Below are positions 1 to 8,916 of a stretch of 58,274 nt of DNA, piece after piece; position 1 is the stretch's first letter, and each line of letters opens with the position of its first letter. A model generated the notes under the pieces. That model saw nothing but the letters and a program-made list of their open reading frames with translations, did not search any database and had not been told where the DNA came from. Made by a program: the position numbers and the translations under genes. The DNA lies in assembly GCA_012965315.1 (NCBI GenBank), contig DTSO01000094.1, forward strand, positions 1-58,274, in the 5' to 3' direction. Source of the DNA: Phycisphaerales bacterium. GTDB taxonomy: Bacteria > Planctomycetota > Phycisphaerae > Phycisphaerales > SM1A02.

Positions 1-1253
1 ACTAGGTTTTCATAGTGCAATTCCATCATTGGAATTGAAAGTACCCTCATCCAGTGGTCTGCAATTTTCTTCCGAGCAACCCAAGTCGCCCCAAGCATAG
101 GGAGTGAGTTTGTGTAAGCGTGCCCGGAAAAAAGCAAGTTCGTCGTATAACAAGAAACTGCATTATCAAGTGGGTGGCGATGCAACATGACTGCCCTTGA
201 ACTTGGAAGAATCTTTGACAAGAAACCCAATTGCAAAGGGAGATTTAATGCCTTGTTGGAAATGATTTTTTCGCTTGGCGCTTCATCCTCTACGCCTTTA
301 TTTGCCTCTAGATATTGCAGCGATAAGGCTTTTGCATCATCTACCCGAATGTCAATCATAGTATTTGGCCATGAGTGAAATGAATCTGTGAGCCGAGATG
401 CATTCAATTGCATAGAATGCCCCACACACATCTCGCCACCATTCTCAATATCGGGATGCATACTCAATATTTGTTCAAGTAAACTAGTGCCACTTCTTGG
501 GTTCCCCACAATGAACAAGGGCTCCATTTCTGTTTTTGGACCTTCTGCTAAAGCACTAGCAAGATCTTCATCCATGAACTCCGTCATCTGGTTGTACTGT
601 TCAGAATGTGCAACCTCGTCGAATTTATTATCATCCAACTCATGGGCTTTTTGTGCTGAGAACCATGCTTTATCGTACTCACCAATTCGATCGTATGCTT
701 TTGTCAATGTAAACAGATTTGAAATCAAATCCTGATTATCAAGCCCTCCCGTCTCATAACTTGACTCAAGCAAATCAATAGCCCCCTCATATTCTTTTCT
801 TGCAATCAAAGCACGGGCGCGAATATTGATAAGTTTTACTTCTTGGGGGAGGTTCGAAACACACTGGTCTAATAAATCAAGGTCACCCCGTCGCTCGTAG
901 ACCTCTGCCCGAATGACATCGACCATGGTTTTGTCAGCACCAATTGATTCCGCTTCAACCAAGTACCCAACTGTTTTTTCAATATCCCCGTACATATTCC
1001 AAGATCTCGCAAGCGGAATTAGGATTTGCTTTTGATTTGGGTCTTCAGCATTTAATTCTTCTAGAATTGTAATGGAAGTATTAATATCCTTAGTTTCAAG
1101 AGCAATATGTGCAGATAAAAATTTCAACTGCTTTGAATCTGAAAAAACAGCAAGGTTTTCACTAATGGTTGTTGATGCGTTTAAGAACATCTTGCGAGAA
1201 ATCAGTTTTTTAACTGCCTGTATGGCTTCATCTTCTGTGTAGAATTGTGGCAT
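1..1253 (-). CDS. TPR-sulfotransferase, 3' end cut by window edge
   Basis: Reading from the ATG at 1253 the frame stays open to the window edge (417 codons), so the C-terminus is missing. Residues 1 to about 235 are helical and look like TPR units. At G250 comes GNPRSGTSLLEQIL, the 5'-phosphosulfate-binding loop of PAPS-dependent sulfotransferases. Further on, LHRHPLDNAVSCY resembles the 3'-phosphate-binding segment. The family moves sulfate from PAPS to a hydroxyl or amine; the acceptor here cannot be told. TPR-sulfotransferase fusions are common in marine bacteria and Planctomycetes. A TATACT box lies 6 nt before the ATG, with GAGG directly abutting the ATG (too close for a normal Shine-Dalgarno), which suggests a leaderless mRNA. 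The gene is divergent from the trigger-factor-like gene. Confidence 0.85.
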   Translation of the reverse strand, partial: MPQFYTEDEAIQAVKKLISRKMFLNASTTISENLAVFSDSKQLKFLSAHIALETKDINTSITILEELNAEDPNQKQILIPLARSWNMYGDIEKTVGYLVEAESIGADKTMVDVIRAEVYERRGDLDLLDQCVSNLPQEVKLINIRARALIARKEYEGAIDLLESSYETGGLDNQDLISNLFTLTKAYDRIGEYDKAWFSAQKAHELDDNKFDEVAHSEQYNQMTEFMDEDLASALAEGPKTEMEPLFIVGNPRSGTSLLEQILSMHPDIENGGEMCVGHSMQLNASRLTDSFHSWPNTMIDIRVDDAKALSLQYLEANKGVEDEAPSEKIISNKALNLPLQLGFLSKILPSSRAVMLHRHPLDNAVSCYTTNLLFSGHAYTNSLPMLGATWVARKKIADHWMRVLSIPMMELHYENL

Positions 1254-1259
1254 CCTCGT

Positions 1260-1267
1260 AGTATAAT
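1260..1267. promoter_or_regulatory. overlapping divergent -10 boxes
   Basis: TATAAT (1262-1267, plus strand) and TATACT (1265-1260, minus strand) overlap. The minus box is 6 nt from the sulfotransferase ATG. The plus box would start a message about 43 nt upstream of the trigger-factor-like ATG. No convincing -35 was seen for either. Confidence 0.45.
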
Positions 1268-1316
1268 GGAGTACGCACGTATTCTGTACACTCACTCATT
1301 AGATAAAGAAGCACAT

Positions 1317-2585
1317 ATGTCTGACCAACCTCAAACAACACCAACAGATTTACCACCTATCGACGTTTCGAAAATCAAGATTGAGATTACCGAGCTAGAA
1401 GCACCTGATTATCAACTTGATTTTGAAGTACCTGTAGATTTAGTTTCTGAAATTACTAGTAGGATTAAAGAAGGTGGGCTTACATTCAATGAAAAGCAAC
1501 TGTGTAGCCTCATCGTTCAAGTTTGCCTTGATGAAGGCATGCAACGCTTAGACAGAGACTCTGCCTGGGGAGCAAGGGTACTTACAAAAAGTATAAAAGA
1601 GTACTCTATCGACAAACCGTTCACCTTCTCAGCTGTTGTAGATGCATTACCCGAGGGAACAATACCTATCAAGGACGTTCCAATTCAACGAAATAACATA
1701 CAGGTAGACGATGCCTTCGTGGACTCCGAAATAATAGAGCAACAACTATTGTTTGGCACCAAAAGCACATTCAATGGTACGCTTGCCTATGGCGACGAAA
1801 TTGAGTGTAACGCGAGTATCACCCTAAACGATGTGGATGAACCAGTTGCATCAATTAAAAAGTGCACGCTGCGTATACCGAATGAACACCAGATATTTTC
1901 GATTGCAGGACTCCAACTTGACAGCGTTGGAGCAGAACTCCGTGGATGCCAAAGTATTGAAGAACTTTCTTTCCACATTGACTTCCCAGATGACTATTCC
2001 GTAAAAGCTTTTCAGGGCAAGAGCGGCGCTGTACAACTTACCAACTGCACCTTCTTAAGAATCACTCCATCAAGTATAGAGCAGATACTTGAACAATACG
2101 GTACACCGAATGAAACTATTTTGCGAACACAAATCAAATTGTCCTTGCAACATAATTTCGATCGCCAAAATACAAACTTCATGATGCAACAATTTTATGC
2201 TTATTTAAATGAAAATATAGAAATGCCATTCTCCAAACGAATAATCAATAGTCAATTCGAAGAAATGTGCAAAAAAGAATTGGAAACATCTGAAGAAAAA
2301 GAACTCACGGATGAACAAAAAAAATTACTAATGCAACAGGCAACTAAACATGTGAAACGCTTAACAATCAATGCATGGATACAAAGGACGTACCAACTTG
2401 GTGTTTCAGAAGAAGATATCGACAAACAAACAAACATTCTTGCTGAAGAACGGCGAGTACGCCCTTCTGACATCAAAGAAGAATTTTTAGCTGAAGACAA
2501 AATAAATATCCTCAGCAATTTGGCCTCAGAGCGAAAAATATTTGATCGTCTACAAGATAAAATGATATTTACGGATGCAACTTGA
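1317..2585 (+). CDS. tig: trigger factor-like chaperone, divergent N-domain
   Basis: 422 residues from ATG 1317; an in-frame upstream ATG at 1245 overlaps the divergent gene and is unlikely. The layout matches trigger factor: a short N-domain (1-85), an FKBP-like PPIase domain (about 105-235, including YGDEIECNASITL and FPDDYSVKAFQGKSGAVQLT, cf. FPeeY..L.GK), then a helical C-terminal cradle rich in lysine and glutamate. The family binds ribosomes at L23 and shields nascent chains. The ribosome-docking signature GFRxGxxP is absent: the stretch after the first helix reads GGLTFNEKQ instead. The protein may therefore be a non-ribosomal relative. The gene is followed 18 nt later by greA, probably in the same transcript. 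Family assignment rests on fold-level motifs rather than strong identity. Confidence 0.7.
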   Translation: MSDQPQTTPTDLPPIDVSKIKIEITELEAPDYQLDFEVPVDLVSEITSRIKEGGLTFNEKQLCSLIVQVCLDEGMQRLDRDSAWGARVLTKSIKEYSIDKPFTFSAVVDALPEGTIPIKDVPIQRNNIQVDDAFVDSEIIEQQLLFGTKSTFNGTLAYGDEIECNASITLNDVDEPVASIKKCTLRIPNEHQIFSIAGLQLDSVGAELRGCQSIEELSFHIDFPDDYSVKAFQGKSGAVQLTNCTFLRITPSSIEQILEQYGTPNETILRTQIKLSLQHNFDRQNTNFMMQQFYAYLNENIEMPFSKRIINSQFEEMCKKELETSEEKELTDEQKKLLMQQATKHVKRLTINAWIQRTYQLGVSEEDIDKQTNILAEERRVRPSDIKEEFLAEDKINILSNLASERKIFDRLQDKMIFTDAT

Positions 2586-2603
2586 CTTTGGTAGTATTTA
2601 CGT

Positions 2604-3071
2604 ATGGATTATTTAACTGAAGCAGAACATACCAAACTATCAGAAGAACTCAAGCATCTCATTTCGGAGAGATTGGTTATTTCGGATCGCATTGGTACAG
2701 CACGTGAACTTGGCGACCTAAAAGAGAACGCAGATTACCATGCTGCAAAAGATGACCAGGCACATAACGAGCGTAAAATTAAAGACCTTAAACATCGACT
2801 TGCAAACGCAACCGTAGCTAATACTGAACACGTACCAGATGGTGTTGTATTTTTAGGTTCTATTGTGCGATTGAAAAACCTAACGACCGAACGAGAAGGA
2901 AAATACATGCTCGTAGGCGAGTCTACAGGTAGCTTCGACCTTGACTACATGGAAGTCACCTCAAATTCTGAACTTGGAATGTCCATTCTCAAAGCAAGAG
3001 TCGGTGATACCGTTGGCGTAAACCTACCTGCTGGACGAACAGAATTCGAAATTCTGTCCATTGAAGATTAA
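2604..3071 (+). CDS. greA: transcription elongation factor GreA
   Basis: 155 residues, the normal GreA length. The N-terminal coiled coil (1-75) carries the family signature ARELGDLKENADYHAAK with the acidic tip D and E that reach the RNA polymerase active site. The C-terminal FKBP-like domain (80-155) begins at VFLGSIVRLKNL. GreA stimulates cleavage of backtracked RNA by RNA polymerase. No strong Shine-Dalgarno precedes ATG 2604; the 18-nt gap to the trigger-factor-like gene suggests co-transcription. A rho-independent terminator follows directly. Confidence 0.95.
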   Translation: MDYLTEAEHTKLSEELKHLISERLVISDRIGTARELGDLKENADYHAAKDDQAHNERKIKDLKHRLANATVANTEHVPDGVVFLGSIVRLKNLTTEREGKYMLVGESTGSFDLDYMEVTSNSELGMSILKARVGDTVGVNLPAGRTEFEILSIED

Positions 3072-3078
3072 AAGATAA

Positions 3079-3109
3079 GGTCTGGTACACCTGTACCAAA
3101 CCCTTTTTC
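3079..3109 (+). terminator. rho-independent terminator of greA
   Basis: An imperfect stem (3079-3089 with 3092-3102, one mismatch) is followed by CTTTTTCT. It lies 8 nt after the greA stop and directly before the convergent membrane gene. Confidence 0.8.
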
Positions 3110-3579
3110 TACGTCCCCCACCACGGGAAATCTCGGGTTAGCCAAGCATCCACAAAAAGTAAAAATAAAATACAAATAGTCACCCAGTCAATATGTGATT
3201 TTCTGTGATTTCTTCTCATTGCTAATACACCGGCAACCAATGAAACCTTGATGAGCCACAAGACGCCAAATTCACCTAAGTTGCTAAAAACCCAAGTCTG
3301 ACGTTTTGGTACAAGCCACTCGAACGGGGTAATCACCGACCACCCCGCCATGTCAAATAGAATTGATAATGGAAAAACTGTGATTGCTTCTTTCGTATCA
3401 ATCGACCAACTTTTCCAAACAAAGCCAGTGAGTTGCAAGACTGCAACAGGTACTACGACGAGCATTTGCAGTGCCACTCCCTCAACCATTCCTATCCAGC
3501 GTGAAGTGTTTTTGCGTAAAAGAATTGAGAGTAGAGCGAAGAACGCTACAAGGAAAAATGCAATTGTTGCAGGGTACAT
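3109..3579 (-). CDS. small multi-pass membrane protein, unknown function
   Basis: 156 residues from ATG 3579. The frame opens further to a TTG at 3624, but that codon lies inside the terminator stem of the metalloprotease gene, so the ATG is preferred. About four hydrophobic helices (near 4-22, 35-57, 95-115, 128-145), with the tryptophan-rich tail TRDFPWWGT. I do not recognise the family. A TACTCT box sits 8 nt upstream of the ATG with no Shine-Dalgarno, so the gene may have its own leaderless promoter in the 33 nt between the terminator and the ATG; otherwise it depends on read-through. Confidence 0.65.
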   Translation of the reverse strand: MYPATIAFFLVAFFALLSILLRKNTSRWIGMVEGVALQMLVVVPVAVLQLTGFVWKSWSIDTKEAITVFPLSILFDMAGWSVITPFEWLVPKRQTWVFSNLGEFGVLWLIKVSLVAGVLAMRRNHRKSHIDWVTICILFLLFVDAWLTRDFPWWGT

Positions 3580-3600
3580 GTTTGAGCAGAGTACCAGAGT

Positions 3601-3637
3601 GACAATAAAAAAGACCTCCGCCAATTTGGCGGAGGTC
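3601..3637 (-). terminator. strong rho-independent terminator of the first metalloprotease
   Basis: A perfect 10-bp GC-rich stem (3613-3622 with 3628-3637) with a 5-nt loop, followed on the minus strand by TTTTTTATT. It ends the transcript coming from 3671. Confidence 0.92.
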
Positions 3638-3670
3638 TAGAAAACTTATAGTACGTTTACGTACTGAGTA

Positions 3671-6064
3671 TTAGCATGGTCCCCAAGCAGCTATTAACTC
3701 AAGCAAGTCTGAAACATCGACAACGTCATCGCCGTTGATGTCACCCGAGCAACCTGCGCATGCGCCCCATTGTCCAATCATAGTTAGAACATCGGTTACA
3801 TCAGTTGAACCATCATTGTTCAAATCGGTTGGACACGCTGGGCCTCCGCCTAAGCCAAGGTTATTCCAGTACAGGTTACGATTTTCATGGACAACATCCG
3901 CACCATCAAACCATTGAATGTTTGTTAACATTTCAATGCCTTGTCCGGATTCCACAGATAGACTTACTAATCTGTGACCAAGAGCAGTGCCTGCGCCTAA
4001 AGATGCCATTGGATCATCAGGAATAACAAACCAAATGCCGTTATTCATTTCGATGCCTGCAGCACTATTAAAGCCAGCACTATCAAAACCTAGGAGCAAT
4101 GGCTCGCCAGTTGCTGCGTCAGTTGAACCAATCGTAACATACGAATCAAATACTAAATCAATACCAAATGGTGCATCTAATATTCGATCATGCGGTCCAT
4201 CTGCTCCGAACTGTGACTGATGCATTGAAACTAATGCCGCAGTTCCGTCAAAGTCTGCATTTGTCCAAGCTCGCACTTGAAGAAGGTCAGCGTTCTCACC
4301 GAACACCGAAACCATTCGGGTATTTGGATCAACACTTGGGAAATACAAGTCGTAGGTTTCCATAGATTGACCATCACTGCGTGACCATGAACGCAATTCA
4401 TAGTTAAGTTGGTCTGCAGTTGTTCCACAACCAGTGTCAGCGCAAACTGTGTTGTCGCCATACCAATTGCCTGAGCAATCTGCAAACAGCGTTTGCGAAC
4501 AATCAATGCCGACACAGCAAGCGCCAAAGGCACACCCAACTGTTGAGCAATTTGTCGCATCACCTTCATACGTACCACCTGAATTTGCACACTCACTTTG
4601 AGTAGTTACTGAGCAAGAACCGTCCACACAGCATGCACCTGTTGGTGCCGCACAAGTCAAACCATTACACCCAGTTTCATCGCCTTGATATGCTCCGCCT
4701 GCACTTATGCAAGCAACTTCTTCAGCAATTGAACATTCAAAATCAATACAGCAAGCACCAGTTGGCGCAACGCAAGATACTTCTCCACAAGCAGAATTAT
4801 CGCTCTGATAAATACCGCCACCAGATGAACAATTCGCTTCTGTAACTTCTACGCATTGGCTTCCGACACAACAAGCACCAACCGGATCGACAGGTCCACA
4901 AGTTAAGCAATTTAATGAACCAGCGAATGAGTTGATAGCACTGATAGTTCCGTTAGTAAACTGGTTTGAGCACGTAATCCAAGGGTTCATTGTAAAACTT
5001 GTACAGTCGCAGTGACCAGCACCCCAACCGTGACCTAGTTCGTGTGCTGTCAAATCTGTTGAACAGCCAAAACTGCCACAACAATCTGATTCTGCCAAAC
5101 CATATTTTACGCTTGAACAAACTGAAGAAAGCCAAGCAATACCAATTGTGCTTCCTTGCATTGATCTACCAGTAAATAAATGCGCGATGTCATGAGGGAT
5201 TCCGCCTTGGTTGTTTTGCCACTCTGAGCGAAATTGATCAAGTAGTGTTCCAGCATCAGATGATGTGTATGGATCGTTTGAACTTGAGCGAACAATAATA
5301 CTTGAAATTGCGTGTGTTAAATTAACGCTACCTTCGTATTGAACATTCACGCTGTTAATAACTGAATTGATTTGAGATTCAGTTTGACCGCCCCATGCTT
5401 GGAAATATTCCCAGTCTGCATCAACACCTAAATCAGCTGTACAAATCGTTCCTCCACCACCTCCGCCTCGTGACTTCTCATTAACTACAAAATTAGCTTG
5501 CATAGATAAAATCTGTCCAACGTCTACGCGATCTTCTGCAGCACAAATTCCTCCTGAAGGAATAATGTCTGCGTTTCGATAAAATGCATATAAATTTTCT
5601 GGCGCTCGGTTAATTTTTAAACCAACTGGCTCCATCCAATATTCAAGATCATCAGAAAAACGAATGCGTGCATGCAATCCATCTTCCATTAATGAACCCG
5701 CAACAACACTGCCTTCTACGCCGACGATTGTTCCTCGCAACGTACGAATTGGCCCAGCAGGTACTTCGTATAATTCGCCTTCGTCATCTTGCATGAATAA
5801 CGAGTACGTATCCGAACGCACTGAGTGTGGCTCAAGTTCTAGTGTGTATATTTTATTTTCAATTGGAATATCAATTCGAATCGACCGTTCAGGCGTTGAG
5901 TTGATATGTAGGGTTGTGTGCCAACTATGCTCAAGTTGTAAAGCGGTGTTTATTGCACGATCAAGTTTTTGGCTATTACCAAAATCAAAATCCGCCACCG
6001 CTGGCACCAATAGTGAAAATGCAGCAATCATAGCTACATGGCTTGTAATTCTTTGGACATTCAT
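3671..6064 (-). CDS. secreted zinc metalloprotease with Cys repeats and dockerin-like tail (paralogue 1)
   Basis: 797 residues. The start at ATG 6064 is chosen because AAGGAG lies 8 nt upstream and a signal peptide (1-24, ending VPAVA) follows; the longer frame from 6157 adds 31 unsupported residues. Order: propeptide-like region 25-200; reprolysin-like catalytic domain about 210-395 with HELGHGWGAGH at 341-351 (zinc ligands H341, H345, H351, catalytic E342); four GACC-type cysteine repeats at 396-546; a beta-rich domain 550-740 that also occurs in the neighbour; and two Ca-binding dockerin-like motifs (DLNNDGSTDVTD and DINGDDVVDVSD) at 747-797. The product is expected outside the cytoplasm as an M12-like peptidase. 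It is a tandem paralogue of 6319-8589 and has its own terminator. Confidence 0.88.
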   Translation of the reverse strand: MNVQRITSHVAMIAAFSLLVPAVADFDFGNSQKLDRAINTALQLEHSWHTTLHINSTPERSIRIDIPIENKIYTLELEPHSVRSDTYSLFMQDDEGELYEVPAGPIRTLRGTIVGVEGSVVAGSLMEDGLHARIRFSDDLEYWMEPVGLKINRAPENLYAFYRNADIIPSGGICAAEDRVDVGQILSMQANFVVNEKSRGGGGGGTICTADLGVDADWEYFQAWGGQTESQINSVINSVNVQYEGSVNLTHAISSIIVRSSSNDPYTSSDAGTLLDQFRSEWQNNQGGIPHDIAHLFTGRSMQGSTIGIAWLSSVCSSVKYGLAESDCCGSFGCSTDLTAHELGHGWGAGHCDCTSFTMNPWITCSNQFTNGTISAINSFAGSLNCLTCGPVDPVGACCVGSQCVEVTEANCSSGGGIYQSDNSACGEVSCVAPTGACCIDFECSIAEEVACISAGGAYQGDETGCNGLTCAAPTGACCVDGSCSVTTQSECANSGGTYEGDATNCSTVGCAFGACCVGIDCSQTLFADCSGNWYGDNTVCADTGCGTTADQLNYELRSWSRSDGQSMETYDLYFPSVDPNTRMVSVFGENADLLQVRAWTNADFDGTAALVSMHQSQFGADGPHDRILDAPFGIDLVFDSYVTIGSTDAATGEPLLLGFDSAGFNSAAGIEMNNGIWFVIPDDPMASLGAGTALGHRLVSLSVESGQGIEMLTNIQWFDGADVVHENRNLYWNNLGLGGGPACPTDLNNDGSTDVTDVLTMIGQWGACAGCSGDINGDDVVDVSDLLELIAAWGPC

Positions 6065-6259
6065 GAACAGTTCTCCTTGTGTGTTTTTTTCACCAGTTTT
6101 GATGAATGTGTATTCTTTAATAGAAACGCATTCGCAACGAAATTCCATCGGTTTCAATCGATGAACAAAAACCCCACTAAATTAGAAGAGGTGTATAGTT
6201 TTATTCTGATACTGAAAAGTCGCAATTTCTTTGTTATTAACCCAAATAACCCAAATTAC

Positions 6260-6294
6260 CAAAAATAAACCCCCGCCATTTGGCGGGGGTTTAT
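6260..6294 (-). terminator. rho-independent terminator of the second metalloprotease
   Basis: A perfect stem CCCCCGCCA/TGGCGGGGG extended by A-T pairs (6265-6294), followed on the minus strand by ATTTTTGG. It lies 25 nt after the stop of the upstream paralogue and isolates the two protease genes. Confidence 0.92.
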
Positions 6295-6318
6295 ACGTTA
6301 AACAAATAGGAGTCTAAT

Positions 6319-8589
6319 TTATTGACATACGCCCCAAGAGCCAATAACTTCTAGAAGGTCCGTTACATTTACTGAACCGTCGCCATTTAAGTCGCCTGTG
6401 CAACCGCTGCATGCACCCCACTGACTAATCATCTCTAAGATGTCGCCAACGTCGGTTGAACCACTGCCGTCGATATCGGTTGGGCAATTTGTTCCACCAC
6501 CAAGGCCGAGGTTGTTCCAGTAAATATTTCTATTCTCGTGAACAACATTCGCTCCATCAAACCACTGGATGTTTGTAAGCATCTCAACGCCTTGACCAGC
6601 GGATACCGAGATACTAACTAAACGGTGACCGAGAGCTGTACCAGCGCCAAGGGATGCCATCGGATCATCTGGTAATACGAACCAAATACCGTTGTCCATT
6701 TGAATACCCGCTGCACTGTTAAAGCCAGCACTATCGAACCCTAGGAAGAGTGGTTCAGCAATTGCTGCGTCAGTTGAGCCAACTGTTACGAAAGAGTCGT
6801 AAACCAAGTCAATTCCAAACGGCGCATCTAAAATGCGGTCGTGTGGTCCATCTGCACCGTATGGTGATTGATGGATAGCGACTAAGGTTGCTGTGCTATT
6901 AAAATCAGCATTACTCCAACCGCGAAGTTGTAATAAATCTGCGTTTTCGCCGAATACTGAAACCATTCGTGTGTTCGGGTCTGTACTTGGGAAGAACAAG
7001 TCGTATGTTTCCATTGATTGTCCATCACTTCGTGACCATGTGCGCAATTCATAATTCAACTGATCTGCACCAGCGCCACACGTAACGTCAACACAATTTG
7101 TATTGTCGCCGTACCAGCTTCCACCGCAATCACTTAACAAAGTAAGTGAGCAGTCAATGCCTACGCAACACGCGCCAAGGGAACAACCAGTTGTAGCACA
7201 ATCTGAACCATCACCAGCGTATGACCCACCTGCTGTCGTGCATTCTGGTTCTTCGTAAACATAACATGTACCACTTACACAGCAAGCACCTGTTGGTGCA
7301 GTACAGGAAACGTCAGCACAAGATGTATTATTACCTTGCCAAATACCACCACCAGCATCGCAGTTTGATTGATAAATCACAGCGCAACCATTACCAATAC
7401 AACAAGCACCTGTCGGTGAACCGTTTGATAAGCAGTTGACTGAATTTGCGTAATTAGTTATTTGTGTTTCAGTTGCAGGGATGAATAAGTTTGCACACTG
7501 AATCGAAGGATACATCGTGTTGTAAGAAGGACTATTTTGGTGACTTGCGCCCCAGTTATGACCAATTTCATGTGCTGAAAGGTCGGTTGTGCAACCAAAA
7601 CTACCGCAACAATCTGATTGAACCAAACCGTACGCAGAAGGCGTGTAACAAACTACACCGAGCCATGCAATACCAATGGTACCACTCTGTAAGTTTTTGC
7701 CTGTAAACAAATGTGCAACATCACGTGGAATTGAACCCTGATTAGAATTCCACTCATTGCCGAATTGGGTTAAAAGTGTTTCTGCATTTGTTGAGGTATA
7801 AGGATCGTTTGAAGTTGAACGAACGATAATGGTTGTAATTTCGTGACGCAACATTACTTCATTTTCATATTGAACGTTTATTGTGTTAATTACTGAGTTA
7901 ATTCGAGTTTCTGTGCTACCGCCCCAATCTTGATAATATTCGTAGTCTGTATCTACACCAAGTTGTGCGACCATAATGCCACGGTTTGCGGTGTTTGCTT
8001 CATCGTAGTTGCCGAGCATGTTTAGAACATTGCCTACATCCATATGATCCTCTGCAGCACAAATGCCACCGGATGGAATAATGTCTTCTGTTTTATAAAA
8101 AGCGTAAAGATTAGCATTTCCGCGACCGATTTTTTCGCCAATTGGTTCCATCCAGAATTCTTGACCATCAGCCAATCGAATTCGAACTGTCAAACCTTCG
8201 TCCATCAATGAACCCGCTGCAATACTACCTTCTAATTCAGCAATCGAACCGCGGAGAGTTCGAACTGGACTTGCAGGAACTTCGTACAGTTCACCCGCAT
8301 CGTCTTGCATAAAAACTTTGTAATCGTCGGAACGAACTGAATATGGTTCGAGTTCCAATGTGTAATTTCTGTTGTCAAATGGGATTGAAACTGAAATTGA
8401 TTGACCGATTGCAGGATTGATTCGTACAGTTGCATTCCAACTGTTTTCAAGGTGTAATACTTCATTGATTGCTCTTTCGAGTGGATTCAATGTTGGAACA
8501 CCGGTTGGTTTTGCTTGTGCAATCGCTACAAATGCCATTGAAAGGCAAGTTGCGACGCTTGTACGAAGTGCGATTGATCTAATAAACAT
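6319..8589 (-). CDS. secreted zinc metalloprotease with Cys repeats and dockerin-like tail (paralogue 2)
   Basis: 756 residues. ATG 8589 is chosen over the open frame to 8643 because AGGAG lies 8 nt upstream and a signal peptide (1-26, ending AIAQA) follows. It has the same layout as the neighbour: propeptide-like region with the shared LEHSW/LENSW and SGGICAAED motifs, HEIGHNWGASH at 340-350 (H340, E341, H344, H350), but only three GACC-type repeats (393-504) instead of four. The beta-rich domain (507-697) is nearly identical in protein to the neighbour while its synonymous sites differ, which points to an old duplication under constraint. Two dockerin-like motifs sit at 704-756. Probably an extracellular peptidase. 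Confidence 0.88.
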   Translation of the reverse strand: MFIRSIALRTSVATCLSMAFVAIAQAKPTGVPTLNPLERAINEVLHLENSWNATVRINPAIGQSISVSIPFDNRNYTLELEPYSVRSDDYKVFMQDDAGELYEVPASPVRTLRGSIAELEGSIAAGSLMDEGLTVRIRLADGQEFWMEPIGEKIGRGNANLYAFYKTEDIIPSGGICAAEDHMDVGNVLNMLGNYDEANTANRGIMVAQLGVDTDYEYYQDWGGSTETRINSVINTINVQYENEVMLRHEITTIIVRSTSNDPYTSTNAETLLTQFGNEWNSNQGSIPRDVAHLFTGKNLQSGTIGIAWLGVVCYTPSAYGLVQSDCCGSFGCTTDLSAHEIGHNWGASHQNSPSYNTMYPSIQCANLFIPATETQITNYANSVNCLSNGSPTGACCIGNGCAVIYQSNCDAGGGIWQGNNTSCADVSCTAPTGACCVSGTCYVYEEPECTTAGGSYAGDGSDCATTGCSLGACCVGIDCSLTLLSDCGGSWYGDNTNCVDVTCGAGADQLNYELRTWSRSDGQSMETYDLFFPSTDPNTRMVSVFGENADLLQLRGWSNADFNSTATLVAIHQSPYGADGPHDRILDAPFGIDLVYDSFVTVGSTDAAIAEPLFLGFDSAGFNSAAGIQMDNGIWFVLPDDPMASLGAGTALGHRLVSISVSAGQGVEMLTNIQWFDGANVVHENRNIYWNNLGLGGGTNCPTDIDGSGSTDVGDILEMISQWGACSGCTGDLNGDGSVNVTDLLEVIGSWGVCQ

Positions 8590-8866
8590 GTGACTAACTC
8601 CTGCTGGTAATTGCGGTCCCACCATGGAACCTCGTATACACATTCGTGTACCTTCAATAATGGTTGCGGTTTATTGACCACAAACAACAATAAATCCCCT
8701 TTAACACCGCAAGGATACTGATTTTTATTCAAAAAGCCAGTTTATATTATTAAATCAATGCTTTTCTACTCGTTTCCTAGTGTTTGATGCCTATCGAACC
8801 AATCAAAGGGTCATATTGGGTAAATTGCACATTTTATGTAATTTATCCTTCCACCTCTTTAACGCC
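8590..8866. other. intergenic region upstream of the second metalloprotease
   Basis: About 277 bases (327 up to the next candidate ORF) without a supportable gene. It must carry the promoter and a long leader of the protease gene on the minus strand. TATAAA and similar AT-rich boxes occur around 8745-8760, but I could not pair one with a convincing -35. Confidence 0.4.
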
Positions 8867-8905
8867 AAAAAAATAACCTCGGCGAGCGTTTGCCCGCCAA
8901 GGTTA
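8866..8905 (-). terminator. hairpin with minus-strand U-run (or leader hairpin of the small ORF)
   Basis: Stem 8875-8879 with 8900-8904, then 8881-8884 with 8895-8898. The minus strand continues into TTTTTTT (8873-8867), the form of an intrinsic terminator. No minus-strand gene lies directly upstream, so it may catch read-through from polA. On the plus strand it sits immediately before AGGAGG of the small ORF at 8917. Confidence 0.55.
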
Positions 8906-8916
8906 GGAGGAGAGAT

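Noticed and set aside
187..735. Two plus-strand ORFs (63 and 115 codons)
   Set aside because: They are antisense to the sulfotransferase, whose PAPS motif is clear.
3109..3624. 171-residue version of the membrane protein starting at 3624
   Set aside because: Its TTG start lies within the terminator stem of the upstream transcript.
6238..6256. Tandem TAACCCAAA repeat upstream of the first metalloprotease
   Set aside because: Only two 9-bp copies; too short to claim a function.
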